Part shown: positions 6,880-16,298 of the stretch, in pieces | Numbering within the stretch: position 1 is the first letter of the stretch | Layout of the letters: each line of letters starts with the position of its first letter | From: Oleiphilus sp. | Lineage (GTDB): Bacteria; Pseudomonadota; Gammaproteobacteria; Pseudomonadales; Oleiphilaceae | DNA length: 64,000 nucleotides | Assembly (NCBI GenBank): GCA_006212045.1 | Contig: PZPK01000021.1 | Span: forward strand, 1 to 64,000 | Reading direction: 5' to 3' | The notes under the pieces: generated by a model | What the model saw: only the letters and a program-made list of their open reading frames with translations | What the model was told of the DNA's origin: nothing | The model's database searches: none | Program-made: the position numbers and the translations under genes

Positions 6880-8274
6880 TTACTCCGCCACAGCAAGTTG
6901 CGCGTGTTGGGGCAAGGCAATCTCAACACGCAAGCCCGGGTTATTGTCATAAAGGGCAATCGTTCCCTTATGCAGTTCGATCACTGCATTTACCAGGCTT
7001 AGTCCCAAGCCGTTCCCCGGTAGCGATCGACTCTTGGTGACCCGATAAAAACGATCGAAAACTTTCTCCATTTCTTCTTCGGGAATACCGATGCCCGAGT
7101 CTGCGACTGTGAGTTGAACGACGGATTCCGTTTCAATCAATTGTAGTCGTATTTTTCCGCCATCAGGGGTGTATTTGATGGCGTTATCGACCAGATTGGA
7201 CAGGGTTTGAAACAAAAGGTCTTTGTCGCCGTGATACTCGATGCCCTCCTTGATATCGAGGGTTAACAGCTGATTCTTGTCTTCGGCGACCGCTTCATAA
7301 AGTTCGGCGGCATCCATCACCAGATCCGAGAGATTGAATGCTGTAAAGTTACCAACCCTCCCGCCCATCTCCAAACGGGCAATACGCAGCAGGGCATTGA
7401 AAGTGGCCAACAACTGATCTGCTTCAGCTACGGCTGACGCGACCTGTTCCCTCTCCTGCTCCCTTTCAACCTTCATCAACGTACTTTCCAGCTGATTTCT
7501 CAGGCGTGTCAGCGGGGTTCTGAGATCATGGGCAATATTGTCTGATACGTGACGAATCCCCTCCATCAGTGTCACAATCCGATCAAGCATTCTGTTCAGA
7601 TTACGGGAAAGCTGGTCGAATTCATCATTGGTGCCACGATCCGGGATACGCAGTGCCAGATTGCCCGCCATGATCTTCTGGCTGACCTGATTAATCAGTT
7701 CGACGCGACGGGCTGTACTTCGACTCATCATGATCCCGCCGATCATGGCCAAGGCAAAAGTAATGGCCATCCCAAAGTTGATGGCGCGTTCGACCAACTG
7801 TTTTACAGCCATAAATTCACTGACATCGCGCCCAACCAGCAAGCGGAGTCCGCCCGGCACAATAAACACCCGGGCTCTGGCCGGATGGGTTTCCTCGACT
7901 TTCCAGCCAAGCTCCTGGCTTAGACTGAAATTGAGCCAGCCCTCCTGCACGTCGCCACCTTCGGGCCATTTGTCGATGTTACCGGCCAGTTTGATGAAAT
8001 CCCGCGCAGTAAACAGGTAGATGGCTTTGCCATTGGGGTCCCGCGCTACCCGTTCCCGGATAACGCTGATAAGGCCGTTGAGCCCCTGGCGCTGATATTG
8101 TTCGGCAAGACCTATGATCTCAGCTTCGATCGTCTCATCGGTCTGACTCGACATGTAGCCTGCGGTGGCCCAGTAAATGAAGCCCATCAGAATGAAAACC
8201 GATGTGGCGAACAGTACCATGTACATGATCGCCAGCTGAAAGGTGGAAGTACGGAGTAGTCTAAGGATCTTCAC
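6880..8274 (-). CDS. Sensor histidine kinase with HAMP domain
   Basis: The 464-residue membrane kinase has TM1 at about 13-36, a periplasmic domain of ~120 residues, TM2 at about 165-185, then a HAMP linker. HisKA carries H249 in DNIAHDLRTPLTRL, followed by an HATPase with N-box LSNLVDNAIKYTPDGG, G1 DSGIGIP and G2 GNGLGLSLV. It starts with GTG at 8274, 14 nt inside the end of the regulator gene, indicating coupled translation. The pair resembles EnvZ/OmpR- or CzcS-like systems; the stimulus cannot be told. Confidence 0.92.
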   Translation of the reverse strand: MKILRLLRTSTFQLAIMYMVLFATSVFILMGFIYWATAGYMSSQTDETIEAEIIGLAEQYQRQGLNGLISVIRERVARDPNGKAIYLFTARDFIKLAGNIDKWPEGGDVQEGWLNFSLSQELGWKVEETHPARARVFIVPGGLRLLVGRDVSEFMAVKQLVERAINFGMAITFALAMIGGIMMSRSTARRVELINQVSQKIMAGNLALRIPDRGTNDEFDQLSRNLNRMLDRIVTLMEGIRHVSDNIAHDLRTPLTRLRNQLESTLMKVEREQEREQVASAVAEADQLLATFNALLRIARLEMGGRVGNFTAFNLSDLVMDAAELYEAVAEDKNQLLTLDIKEGIEYHGDKDLLFQTLSNLVDNAIKYTPDGGKIRLQLIETESVVQLTVADSGIGIPEEEMEKVFDRFYRVTKSRSLPGNGLGLSLVNAVIELHKGTIALYDNNPGLRVEIALPQHAQLAVAE

Positions 8275-8944
8275 TCAGAATATATCCGGCGCCGCGTACG
8301 GTCTGCAAAAGCTGTTTTGGAAAGTCTTTGTCGATTTTCGAACGCAAGCGACTGATATGTACGTCTATGACGTTGGTCTGTGGATCAAAATGATAGTCCC
8401 AGACCTGTTCAAGGAGCATGGTACGTGTGACCACCTGACCGGCATGTTTCATCAGGTATTCCAGCAGCCGGAACTCCCGGGGTTGCAGGTCGATTTTTTC
8501 ATTGCCCCTTTTGACGGTCCGCGCCAGCAAATCCATCTCCAGATCGGCAACACTGAGATGAGTCACCTGCTCATTGCCGGAACTCGCGCCACGGCGAACC
8601 AGAGCTTCCAGCCTTGCCAGCAGTTCGGTGAATGAAAAGGGCTTGGTCAGATAATCATCTCCACCACCGCGAAGCCCTTCGACGCGATCATCCACGTCTC
8701 CGAGAGCACTCAGGATAAGTACAGGTGTATGGTTATCCGTAGCACGGATGGTTTTGATGATTGAAAGGCCGTCCATACTGGGCAGCATACGGTCGATAAT
8801 CATGACATCGTAGGTTTCGCTGGCAGCCAGTAACAATCCGTCCTTGCCGTCGGCAGCGTGGTCAACAACGTGATCACTTTCCTTGAGACCATTGACCAGA
8901 TACGCAGCTACATCTTTATCGTCTTCTATCACTAATACGCGCAT
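8261..8944 (-). CDS. OmpR-family response regulator
   Basis: The 227-residue regulator has an N-terminal receiver with acidic pocket EDD (7-9), phosphoacceptor D51 (MIIDRMLPSMDG) and TKPF lysine. A winged-helix output domain contains VWDYHFDPQTNVIDVHISRLRSKID. The start is ATG with GAGG upstream. It is first in a two-gene operon with the kinase at 6880-8274. About 10 bp separate its start from the end of djlA on the same strand, so djlA transcription may run into it. Confidence 0.92.
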   Translation of the reverse strand: MRVLVIEDDKDVAAYLVNGLKESDHVVDHAADGKDGLLLAASETYDVMIIDRMLPSMDGLSIIKTIRATDNHTPVLILSALGDVDDRVEGLRGGGDDYLTKPFSFTELLARLEALVRRGASSGNEQVTHLSVADLEMDLLARTVKRGNEKIDLQPREFRLLEYLMKHAGQVVTRTMLLEQVWDYHFDPQTNVIDVHISRLRSKIDKDFPKQLLQTVRGAGYILSEDP

Positions 8945-8954
8945 GATTCATACC

Positions 8955-9764
8955 TCAATCGTTTTTTGATCGGTGTTGCTTGATAAGCTCATAGGCTTCT
9001 TTGATTTCTCTTGTTTTCTCGGTCGCTATCTTCATCATTTCTTCCGGCAGCCCCTTGGAGACGAGTTTGTCTGGATGATGCTGACTAAGCAACTTTCGAT
9101 AGGCTTTTTTGAGCTCCGCATCACTGCAACTGCTATCCAGACCCAGCACATGGTAGGCTTCTTCGACTTTATTCGTCTGTTGAAAGCTCGTTTGTCCGGT
9201 TTCGTGTCCGAAACGTTGTTGTGCGGCGACCATGGCGATCAGTTGTTCAAATTGCTGTTTCTTAAAGCCCAGGATCTGGGCAATATCGAGCAGTATCTCC
9301 TGTTCATTTGGATGCAGCTCCTGATCCGCCAGGGCTGTCGAGAGCTGGATTTCCATGAACATCTGCAGGAGACTTTTACGCCGACCACATTCCCGTCGTA
9401 ATTGTTGTGCAATGGTTCGATAGTCGAACTCAGGAGATTTTCCTTCCGAGAACAGGTTCCGGGCTGCCTGCATTTGTTCGGGATCGAGTTGCATGCGGGC
9501 CATGACCTGCTGGGCGACTTCGATTTCCTGCTTTGATACCTGCCCATCTGCCTTGGCAATGCGGCCCATGATGGAGAATGTGGCGGTGAAAAAAGCGGCC
9601 TGAATTCTTTCCTGGTCTGCCTGTGAGCCCAATATGGCACCTTCATCTATACCAGACAGACCCTTATCGAATCCGTGGCCGATACTGGCTCCAAGCAGCG
9701 CACCGATCGGGCCACCCAATGCAAAGCCGAAGGCACCGCCAATGACTTTTCCCCACCAACTCAT
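8955..9764 (-). CDS. djlA: DjlA-type membrane-anchored DnaJ co-chaperone
   Basis: The 269-residue protein has a glycine-rich N-terminal membrane anchor (VIGGAFGFALGGPIGALLG), a central TerB-like helical domain (FFTATFSIMGRIAKADGQVS) and a C-terminal J domain of ~65 residues. The J domain contains the HPD motif (SQHHPDKL), which stimulates the DnaK ATPase. This order is diagnostic of DjlA, a type III J protein on the cytoplasmic face of the inner membrane. The J domain is slightly longer than in DnaJ, as usual for this family. Confidence 0.93.
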   Translation of the reverse strand: MSWWGKVIGGAFGFALGGPIGALLGASIGHGFDKGLSGIDEGAILGSQADQERIQAAFFTATFSIMGRIAKADGQVSKQEIEVAQQVMARMQLDPEQMQAARNLFSEGKSPEFDYRTIAQQLRRECGRRKSLLQMFMEIQLSTALADQELHPNEQEILLDIAQILGFKKQQFEQLIAMVAAQQRFGHETGQTSFQQTNKVEEAYHVLGLDSSCSDAELKKAYRKLLSQHHPDKLVSKGLPEEMMKIATEKTREIKEAYELIKQHRSKND

Positions 9765-9841
9765 GTGTATTAATCCAGGTTCTCGTTCTTAAAAGACGAC
9801 TACAAAACCCAAAGGTTGTAACATAGGGCTCAAAATATGAA

Positions 9842-10621
9842 CTAATTAAATGTTTGTAACCATGAAAGGGATGCAGAAGTATCTGTCTTTGGTATGTATT
9901 CTGCGCTGACCCACGCCTGATAGTTCAGCTCATCCAGCAGTGAAAACAAATACTCGAAAGGGATTTCACCGGTACCGGGCTCATGGCGTCCGGGACTGTC
10001 AGCAAACTGTATATGGCCGATCCGGTCTATATGTTGTCTTAGGCGGCGATCAGGATCACCATGCATAATCTGCATATGATAAATATCAAACTGAATCTTC
10101 AGATTGGGAAGCTGCAGGCTTTCCTGAATCTCAATCGCCTTATCAAGGGTATCCAGAAAAAAGCCGGGCATATCGATGCGACTGTTGATCGGTTCAATCA
10201 ATAACGTCAGTTGATGTTGTGCGCATTGTTCTGCCGCATAATTCAGATTGTTCTGAAACGTATCCCTTAGTCTGGTTTCGTTTATTCCGTCTGGACGCAG
10301 TCCTGCGAGGCAATTGATCTGCCGGACTTCCAGCATTTGAGCGTATTCTATTGCCTGTGCGACGCCCTCTCTGAACTCGCCGACGCGATCCGGATGACAG
10401 CCAATGCCACGTTCCCCGGCCTTCCAGTCGCCCGGAGGCAAATTGAAGAGCACTTGCTTGAGCGCATGTTGGTCGAGTTGTTGTTTCAGCTGTCTTGCAT
10501 CCCAGGCGTAAGGGAACAGATACTCAACATATTGGAATCCGGCGCGTCTGGCGAGTCCGAAACGTTCCATGAATTCAGCTTCCTGAAACAACATGGTGAG
10601 ATTGGCGGCAAATTTGGGCAT
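9842..10621 (-). CDS. hyi: Hydroxypyruvate isomerase
   Basis: The 259-residue TIM-barrel protein of the xylose-isomerase-like AP endonuclease superfamily begins KFAANLTMLFQEAEFMERF and has the family signatures VLFNLPPGDWKAGERG and LLIEPINSRIDMPGF. A metal/substrate acidic residue lies in the latter. Hyi interconverts hydroxypyruvate and tartronate semialdehyde in glyoxylate metabolism. Three bases separate it from the upstream reductase gene (10625-11506), so the two form an operon. No glyoxylate carboligase gene is in the window. OtnI-type 2-oxo-tetronate isomerases are close relatives, so the exact substrate is not certain. Confidence 0.85.
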   Translation of the reverse strand: MPKFAANLTMLFQEAEFMERFGLARRAGFQYVEYLFPYAWDARQLKQQLDQHALKQVLFNLPPGDWKAGERGIGCHPDRVGEFREGVAQAIEYAQMLEVRQINCLAGLRPDGINETRLRDTFQNNLNYAAEQCAQHQLTLLIEPINSRIDMPGFFLDTLDKAIEIQESLQLPNLKIQFDIYHMQIMHGDPDRRLRQHIDRIGHIQFADSPGRHEPGTGEIPFEYLFSLLDELNYQAWVSAEYIPKTDTSASLSWLQTFN

Positions 10622-10624
10622 GGA

Positions 10625-11506
10625 TCAATGCTTGTCTGACAGTTTCTGATGATTGATTTGTTCAAGCTCAAGTAGCAGGCTGCTGTGATCCAGTTGCTCA
10701 TGTCCGTTCGCGATATGAGACTGGTACAGTTGATGGACCTGTTCAGAAAGGGGGAGTGTCAGCTCTTCCTGCCGGGCTGTATCCAGGATTGTGCGCATGT
10801 CTTTGAGTTGCACGCGGCTGGTCGCGCCGGGAGCGAAATCCCGGTCAAGCATGCGCTGTCCGTGCAATTCCAGAATGCGGCTTGCCGCAAATCCGCCACT
10901 CAGAGCTTCTTTGACGGCACTTGGGTCCGCACCACCAGCAGATGCCAGTAATAATGCCTCGGAAACGGCACCGATGGTAATCCCTACGATGGCCTGATTG
11001 GCCAGTTTGCAGAGCTGTCCGCTGCCATGTGGACCAATGTAGGTGGCTTTGCCGAATACTCCAAACAATTCCGAAAAACGATGGAACTGTTCCGGTTCAC
11101 CACCGACCATGACTGATAAGGTCCCTGCGCGTGCACCGACGGTTCCACCTGACACTGGCGCGTCGAGGTAAAAAGCCTGTCCAGTGCGCAGGCATGCGGC
11201 GTGTTTTCGGGCGAGAGAGGGCGGAACCGAGCTCATATCAATGACCGTAGCGCCAGGTTGTATTGAGCGATAGTGTTCGGATTGATAAAGCAGTTGATCA
11301 ACCACTTCGCCGTTCTCGAGCATGGTGATAATGACATCGGAAGTGGCTAACGCGTCTTCGACACTGTCTGCGAGGCGAGCCCGCTCGGAGAATGGTTCCA
11401 GTTTGGCACGGGTTCTGTTCCAAAGGGTTAAGCTGTGTCCGCTATCGAGCAGGCGCTCTACCATAGGCTGCCCCATGAGGCCGACGCCGATAAAACTGAT
11501 TTTCAC
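10625..11506 (-). CDS. garR: 2-hydroxy-3-oxopropionate (tartronate semialdehyde) reductase
   Basis: The 293-residue beta-hydroxyacid dehydrogenase has the N-terminal Rossmann motif FIGVGLMGQPM. The substrate loop DAPVSGGTVGARAGTLSVM and the catalytic lysine segment GSGQLCKLANQAIVG are also present. Pairing with Hyi supports reduction of tartronate semialdehyde to D-glycerate rather than 3-hydroxyisobutyrate oxidation. Genes of this family called glxR or garR differ mainly by context, so the symbol is approximate. Confidence 0.82.
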   Translation of the reverse strand: MKISFIGVGLMGQPMVERLLDSGHSLTLWNRTRAKLEPFSERARLADSVEDALATSDVIITMLENGEVVDQLLYQSEHYRSIQPGATVIDMSSVPPSLARKHAACLRTGQAFYLDAPVSGGTVGARAGTLSVMVGGEPEQFHRFSELFGVFGKATYIGPHGSGQLCKLANQAIVGITIGAVSEALLLASAGGADPSAVKEALSGGFAASRILELHGQRMLDRDFAPGATSRVQLKDMRTILDTARQEELTLPLSEQVHQLYQSHIANGHEQLDHSSLLLELEQINHQKLSDKH

Positions 11507-11544
11507 CTGTTATTTTCCTTCCTTTCAGCAACAATAACGGACAT

Positions 11545-11574
11545 AAAAAAACCGCCTTGGCAGGCGGTTTTTTA
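11545..11574. terminator. Rho-independent terminator after rpoH
   Basis: The inverted repeat AAACCGCCT-TGGC-AGGCGGTTT is flanked by an A-run and a T-run, so it can act in both orientations. It ends rpoH transcription (minus strand) and separates it from garR-hyi. Confidence 0.85.
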
Positions 11575-11587
11575 TCGCGCGTTGAGA

Positions 11588-12442
11588 CTACGCTTCCATC
11601 AGGGATTTGACCTTTTTCATGGCATTTTTTTCCAACTGACGGATACGCTCAGCAGACACATTATATTCCGCAGCCAGATCATGCAGTGTGGATTTTTTCT
11701 CGCTTAACCAGCGTTTGTTCAGAATATCCAGACTGCGTTCATCCAGTGTTTTCAGAGCTTCATGTAAGCGGGTGTTGGAATCCTGAGTCCAATCAAGCTT
11801 TTCCAAGCGCCGGGCAGGGTCATTACTGTGATCTTCGAGATAGTTGGCCGGCGCCTGATAGGCATTATCATCATCTTCGTCTGTAGCCGCATCGAAGGCC
11901 GTATCGTGGGCACTCAACCGGCCCTCCATTTCGCGTACCACCTTGGGCTCTACACCCAGGTCTTCAGCCACGGAATTCACTTCATCGTGGGTAAACCAGG
12001 CAAGCCGTTTTTTGGAACTACGCAGATTAAAGAACATCTTGCGTTGGGCTTTGGTGGTTGCAATCTTCACAATGCGCCAGTTGCGCAGAATAAATTCGTG
12101 AATCTCGGCTTTAATCCAGTGCACAGCGAAGGAAACAAGGCGCACACCATATTCAGGGTTGAAGCGCTTGACGGCTTTCATCAGTCCAACGTTACCTTCC
12201 TGAATCAGATCAGCCTGAGACAATCCGTAACCCGCATAACTTTTGGCAATATGCACAACGAAACGAAGGTGCGACATGACCATATGTCTGGCCGCTTCGA
12301 GATCATTTTCATCATGCAGACGCAACGCGAGTTTACGTTCTTCCTCTACAGACAAAATAGGGATACCGTTAACGGCCTGGATATATGATTCCAGGTTTGC
12401 GCCCGGTGTCAGCATATCAATCGGCTGTAAGCTCGTACCCAT
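11588..12442 (-). CDS. rpoH: RNA polymerase sigma-32 factor (heat shock)
   Basis: The 284-residue sigma-70-family protein has region 2 ([20 protein letters not shown], then [18 protein letters not shown]) and the RpoH box QRKMFFNLR, which is specific for sigma-32. Region 4 with a helix-turn-helix lies at the end ([20 protein letters not shown]). It directs RNA polymerase to heat-shock promoters. The position downstream of ftsY-ftsE-ftsX is the conserved gammaproteobacterial order. The start ATG at 12442 is preceded by GAGG at usable spacing. Confidence 0.97.
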   Translation of the reverse strand: MGTSLQPIDMLTPGANLESYIQAVNGIPILSVEEERKLALRLHDENDLEAARHMVMSHLRFVVHIAKSYAGYGLSQADLIQEGNVGLMKAVKRFNPEYGVRLVSFAVHWIKAEIHEFILRNWRIVKIATTKAQRKMFFNLRSSKKRLAWFTHDEVNSVAEDLGVEPKVVREMEGRLSAHDTAFDAATDEDDDNAYQAPANYLEDHSNDPARRLEKLDWTQDSNTRLHEALKTLDERSLDILNKRWLSEKKSTLHDLAAEYNVSAERIRQLEKNAMKKVKSLMEA

Positions 12443-12591
12443 AAAGTGAACCTCTAATTAAATGGACGTGGATTCTAACACTGCTCAACTTGGACCAGCA
12501 ATACCCCCGAAAGTTCAATATTGTGGAGTGTTTTCGGATTTTCAAGTCCCGATCATCAAAAAATGACTGCTTCGATATGGGCTCTGATGTT

Positions 12592-13584
12592 TCAGGTCGG
12601 CTCGATTTCATCAAGATGCCGACGCACTGCCAGCCAGGCCCCGAGCCAGCCCAGGGCGGTCCCGAAAACAATTAACAAAAGTGTAGAGTCGAAGCCCAGA
12701 CCTTTCAAATTAAAATTGCTCTGATAGGACAGCGCAAGCGCTTCAATCGGAGCATAAAGTATGGCCAGTACAATATGCGTCAGAATGACCGCAATCAGGC
12801 TTCCACCCAGTCCATAAAGCATGCCCATATACAGGAACGGTCGACAGACAAACGGCCGCGTGCCCCCTACCAGCTTTAATACGGCAATTTCCTCTTTTCG
12901 GTTTTCTATCGCCAGGCGAATCGTATTCCCCAGTATCAGCAACACTGCCAGCGCCAACATCAGAGCGATCAGTACGACTACCCGCTCAAGAAAACTGGTA
13001 ATGGACTTAAGTCGCTGAATCCACAAGGCGTCCAGCAAACCGGATTCCACTTCCGGCAACGCTTCAAGTTGCTGCATTAGCTGTTCAATCGCCGGGACAC
13101 CTTTCAGAGTAGATGAAGGCGTAACCAGCAGGGCATGGGGCAAAGGATTCTGATCCAGAAAGTCGACGACACTCTCCAATTGAAACTGTGTTTTAAAGTC
13201 GTCCAGCGCCTTGTCCTTATCAAGAAATTCAATTCTGCTGACATCTACACGATTTTCGAGCTTCCGGGTGAGCTCAACGGCTTCCTTTGAGGTGACCTTC
13301 TGTTCCAGGAAGAGCGTAATTTGGGCTGAACCATCCCAGTCAAAATTTGCGGCATGGATATTGGACAGCAGAATCATAAGCAAGGTTGGCAGCACTAGGG
13401 CAATACCAATGACGGAACAGGTCAGCAAGGTCGCGACAGGGCGATCTGTTTGCTCCTTAAAACTTAACTTGGATACCTTGAGGTGGTTGCTGAAATAGCC
13501 TTTAAGCGCGCTAGACGGGCCGCTGGCCTGGGCGCCTGAAGCCACTTTCTTTTTTACCGGGCTTGCCGGACGTTTGGAAGACAT
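12592..13584 (-). CDS. ftsX: Cell division protein FtsX
   Basis: The 330-residue membrane half of the FtsEX complex has a cytoplasmic basic N-terminus, TM1 at about residues 55-75 (counting from 13584), and a periplasmic domain that activates peptidoglycan hydrolases. Three further TM helices lie in the C-terminal half (VVVLIALMLALAVLLILGNT and later). The ATG at 13584, one base after the ftsE stop, is preferred to an upstream in-frame start inside ftsE. About 150 bp separate its end from rpoH. Confidence 0.93.
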   Translation of the reverse strand: MSSKRPASPVKKKVASGAQASGPSSALKGYFSNHLKVSKLSFKEQTDRPVATLLTCSVIGIALVLPTLLMILLSNIHAANFDWDGSAQITLFLEQKVTSKEAVELTRKLENRVDVSRIEFLDKDKALDDFKTQFQLESVVDFLDQNPLPHALLVTPSSTLKGVPAIEQLMQQLEALPEVESGLLDALWIQRLKSITSFLERVVVLIALMLALAVLLILGNTIRLAIENRKEEIAVLKLVGGTRPFVCRPFLYMGMLYGLGGSLIAVILTHIVLAILYAPIEALALSYQSNFNLKGLGFDSTLLLIVFGTALGWLGAWLAVRRHLDEIEPT

Positions 13585-13585
13585 A

Positions 13586-14254
13586 CTAATCACTATACCC
13601 GGGGTCGACGATCCGCCCCTGGTTGAGTTCAATTACACGGTATGGCATTTGCGAGATCAACTCCAGATCATGGCTTGCAATGAGAACCGTGACACCGACG
13701 CGGTTGAAGTCCGCGAACAGTTTCATGATTTCCTGCGACAAGGCCGGATCCAGGTTTCCGGTGGGCTCGTCCGCCAGCAATAAAGGTGGCTTATTGACCA
13801 CCGCACGTGCGATCCCTATACGCTGTTGCTCACCGCCGGATAACTGGATGGGGGTGAGTTTTTCCTTACTAAGCAGGCCGACCTTGTCCAGCGCTGCCCT
13901 GACCCGCTTGCCAATTTCGCGTGGATTGCTGCCCGCAACTTCCAGCGGTAGAGCGACATTGTCATACACACTGCGGTCGAACAGTAAGCGGTGGTTCTGG
14001 AAGACAACGCCAACATGCCTTCTGAAATACGGGATCTGGCGTCGGTGAATGGCGCTTAGGTTTTGTCCTCCGACGATTACCTGGCCACGCGTTGCGCGCT
14101 CCATCAGCATAATCAGCTTCAGCAGGGTGCTTTTTCCAGCACCGGAGTGTCCTGTCAGAAAGGCCATTTCGCCGCGTTCAAGAGAAAAAGACACCTGTTT
14201 CAGGGCTTCGTGCCCGTCCGGATAGCGTTTATCAACGGTGCTGAACTGAAGCAT
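13586..14254 (-). CDS. ftsE: Cell division ATP-binding protein FtsE
   Basis: The 222-residue ABC ATPase has Walker A GHSGAGKSTLLK, signature LSGGEQQRIGIARA, Walker B LLLADEPTGNLD and H-loop ASHDLEL. With FtsX it couples ATP hydrolysis to activation of septal murein hydrolases. It lies between ftsY and ftsX in the canonical order. Confidence 0.97.
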   Translation of the reverse strand: MLQFSTVDKRYPDGHEALKQVSFSLERGEMAFLTGHSGAGKSTLLKLIMLMERATRGQVIVGGQNLSAIHRRQIPYFRRHVGVVFQNHRLLFDRSVYDNVALPLEVAGSNPREIGKRVRAALDKVGLLSKEKLTPIQLSGGEQQRIGIARAVVNKPPLLLADEPTGNLDPALSQEIMKLFADFNRVGVTVLIASHDLELISQMPYRVIELNQGRIVDPGYSD

Positions 14255-14275
14255 ACAGATATCAGGCCCTTACGC

Positions 14276-15493
14276 TTAGGCGTCGAATAGTGCGTTGACA
14301 AAATCATCGGCATCGAAAGGCCGCAGATCATCAATCTGTTCTCCCACGCCGATAAACCGAATCGGGAGCTTATGTTTTTCTGCAATGGCGAAAATAATTC
14401 CGCCTTTGGCAGTGCCGTCCAGTTTCGTCAGGCTGAGTCCGGTCACACCAACGGCTTCTCTGAATACCTGCGCCTGGCTTATGGCATTTTGTCCGGTGCC
14501 GGCATCCAGTACCAACATCACTTCATGTGGCGCGGTATCGTCCAGCTTTTGCATGACGCGGACAACTTTGGACAATTCGTTCATCAGGTTGTCTTTGTTC
14601 TGCAGTCGGCCGGCGGTGTCGGCAATGACGATGTCAATGCCTCGAGATTTTGCTGACTCGACCGCATCAAAGATGACCGATGCACTGTCTGCACCTGTGT
14701 GCTGCGCTACAACAGGTACATCATTTCGATCGCCCCACACTTGCAATTGCTCCACCGCTGCGGCCCGGAATGTATCGCCTGCGGCGAGCATGACGGAATG
14801 TCCCTGAGTCTGGAATCGCTTTGCCATTTTACCGATGGTTGTGGTTTTGCCGACACCGTTTACCCCAACGACCAGAATCACGTAAGGTGTTTTTGAGGTA
14901 TCGATTTCAAGCGAAGCCTGATGACCGCTCAGCAGTGCTGACAGTTCCTGTTTCAGTGCCTGATAGAGGCTTTCGCTATCTTTCAGTTCATTCCGATTGG
15001 ACTTCTCCGTGACGGCATTCACGATCCGCGTCGTTGCATCGATTCCGATATCTGCCGTCAGCAGCAACGTTTCTATTTCTTCAAACAGTTCTTCATCGAT
15101 TTCTTTTTTACCCAGTACCAGATCACTCAAACCGGCGGTGAGTTGATTCCGGGTGCGTGACAGTCCGGATTTCAAGCGACCAAACAGGCTGGCAGGCGTA
15201 CTTTCTTCAATCGCGGGTGTTTCGGCTTGTTTTTCCTCTACAACCGACTCAGGTGTCGGCTTCGAAGGCACAACATCTGAAATTTTATCCGTCTCGGGGA
15301 GAGGTGCCAGAGACTTTAGTGGCTCGGCTTGTGTCTTCTGATGCGGTTTTTGTTCTACTTGCTCAGGCTTGGGGCGTCGGGTCCGGTTCCCAAGCAGGTC
15401 TATGATAACGACAAGAATGATCAGGCCGAGGGCTACCAGGGAAAACAGTAAGGTACTTTGCATAAGGTCTGCTATTTGTTGTTTGCTTGGCAC
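14276..15493 (-). CDS. ftsY: Signal recognition particle receptor FtsY, with an N-terminal hydrophobic segment
   Basis: The NG domain carries G1 GVNGVGKTTTIGKMA, DTAGRLQNKDNL and TKLDGTAKGG, and acts as the GTPase receptor of SRP for co-translational membrane insertion. Before it lies a charged, Pro/Glu-rich A domain. At the very start is a strongly hydrophobic helix (TLLFSLVALGLIILVVIIDLL) followed by basic residues, so this FtsY may be membrane-anchored, unlike the E. coli protein. The start is GTG at 15493 or ATG at 15463; both keep the hydrophobic helix. Confidence 0.95.
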   Translation of the reverse strand: MPSKQQIADLMQSTLLFSLVALGLIILVVIIDLLGNRTRRPKPEQVEQKPHQKTQAEPLKSLAPLPETDKISDVVPSKPTPESVVEEKQAETPAIEESTPASLFGRLKSGLSRTRNQLTAGLSDLVLGKKEIDEELFEEIETLLLTADIGIDATTRIVNAVTEKSNRNELKDSESLYQALKQELSALLSGHQASLEIDTSKTPYVILVVGVNGVGKTTTIGKMAKRFQTQGHSVMLAAGDTFRAAAVEQLQVWGDRNDVPVVAQHTGADSASVIFDAVESAKSRGIDIVIADTAGRLQNKDNLMNELSKVVRVMQKLDDTAPHEVMLVLDAGTGQNAISQAQVFREAVGVTGLSLTKLDGTAKGGIIFAIAEKHKLPIRFIGVGEQIDDLRPFDADDFVNALFDA

Positions 15494-15698
15494 GTGATTC
15501 GGGTAGATTGAACACGGGCTCTGAAAAGTGGGTTGATGTTTGCTCGAACAGTTTGTATCACTATTCCGCGAAAATGTGCAGTATCAGGGAAACGCTGATT
15601 AACTATAACATGACCGGGTCCGAATCGTCGGTCGTCAGGAAAGATTGATTAATCAGAGGTTCCTTGGGCACTAATGGCCGAAACCGTGGAGAATTCTA

Positions 15699-16298
15699 AT
15701 GCGAGCCAATGCTAAAAAAAACCGGAAAGCGGAAAAAATTCCGCTTGGAAGCTACCGAATCATCGGCGGACAGTGGCGAGGACGACGACTGATGTTTCCT
15801 GAAGCTGAGGGGCTCAGGCCAACAACGGATCGAGTGCGTGAAACAGTATTCAATTGGCTTGCACCCTGCCTGTCTGGCGCGAAAGTGTTGGACATGTTTG
15901 CCGGCAGTGGATCACTTGGGTTTGAGGCCTTATCCCGTGGGGCTGCGAGTCTTGATGCTACTGAACTGGACATTCGCGCGGTACGTATGCTGCAGGAAAA
16001 CCGGGAGCTCTTGAATGCGATGGCGGCGATTCACCAGTGCAATGCCCTGGATTGGCCTGGAAAGAGCGGCGACAGCTTTGATCTGGTGTTTATTGATCCT
16101 CCGTTTCGACAGGGTCTTGTTGCAGCAGCCATCGCCAAGGTGTCCGATCAGGCGCTATTGAGCCCAGGGGCTTACATCTATATCGAACAGGAAAAGGAGG
16201 CGCCGGCACCTTCGGTGCCAGCGAACTGGCGGCAGCTAAAAGAGAAAGAGGCAGGTCAGGTGGCTTACCGGCTTTATCGGGCCGATGTCAGCGAGTAG
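15699..16298 (+). CDS. rsmD: 16S rRNA (guanine(966)-N(2))-methyltransferase
   Basis: The 199-residue class I methyltransferase shows the RsmD N-terminal signature (GSYRIIGGQWRGRRL), LRPTTDRVRETVFNWL, the SAM-binding MFAGSGSLGFEALSRGA and the catalytic DPPF. It methylates G966 of 16S rRNA. GGAG precedes the ATG. It is divergent from ftsY, as in many gammaproteobacteria. Its last 25 bp overlap the end of the convergent desaturase gene. Confidence 0.95.
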   Translation: MRANAKKNRKAEKIPLGSYRIIGGQWRGRRLMFPEAEGLRPTTDRVRETVFNWLAPCLSGAKVLDMFAGSGSLGFEALSRGAASLDATELDIRAVRMLQENRELLNAMAAIHQCNALDWPGKSGDSFDLVFIDPPFRQGLVAAAIAKVSDQALLSPGAYIYIEQEKEAPAPSVPANWRQLKEKEAGQVAYRLYRADVSE

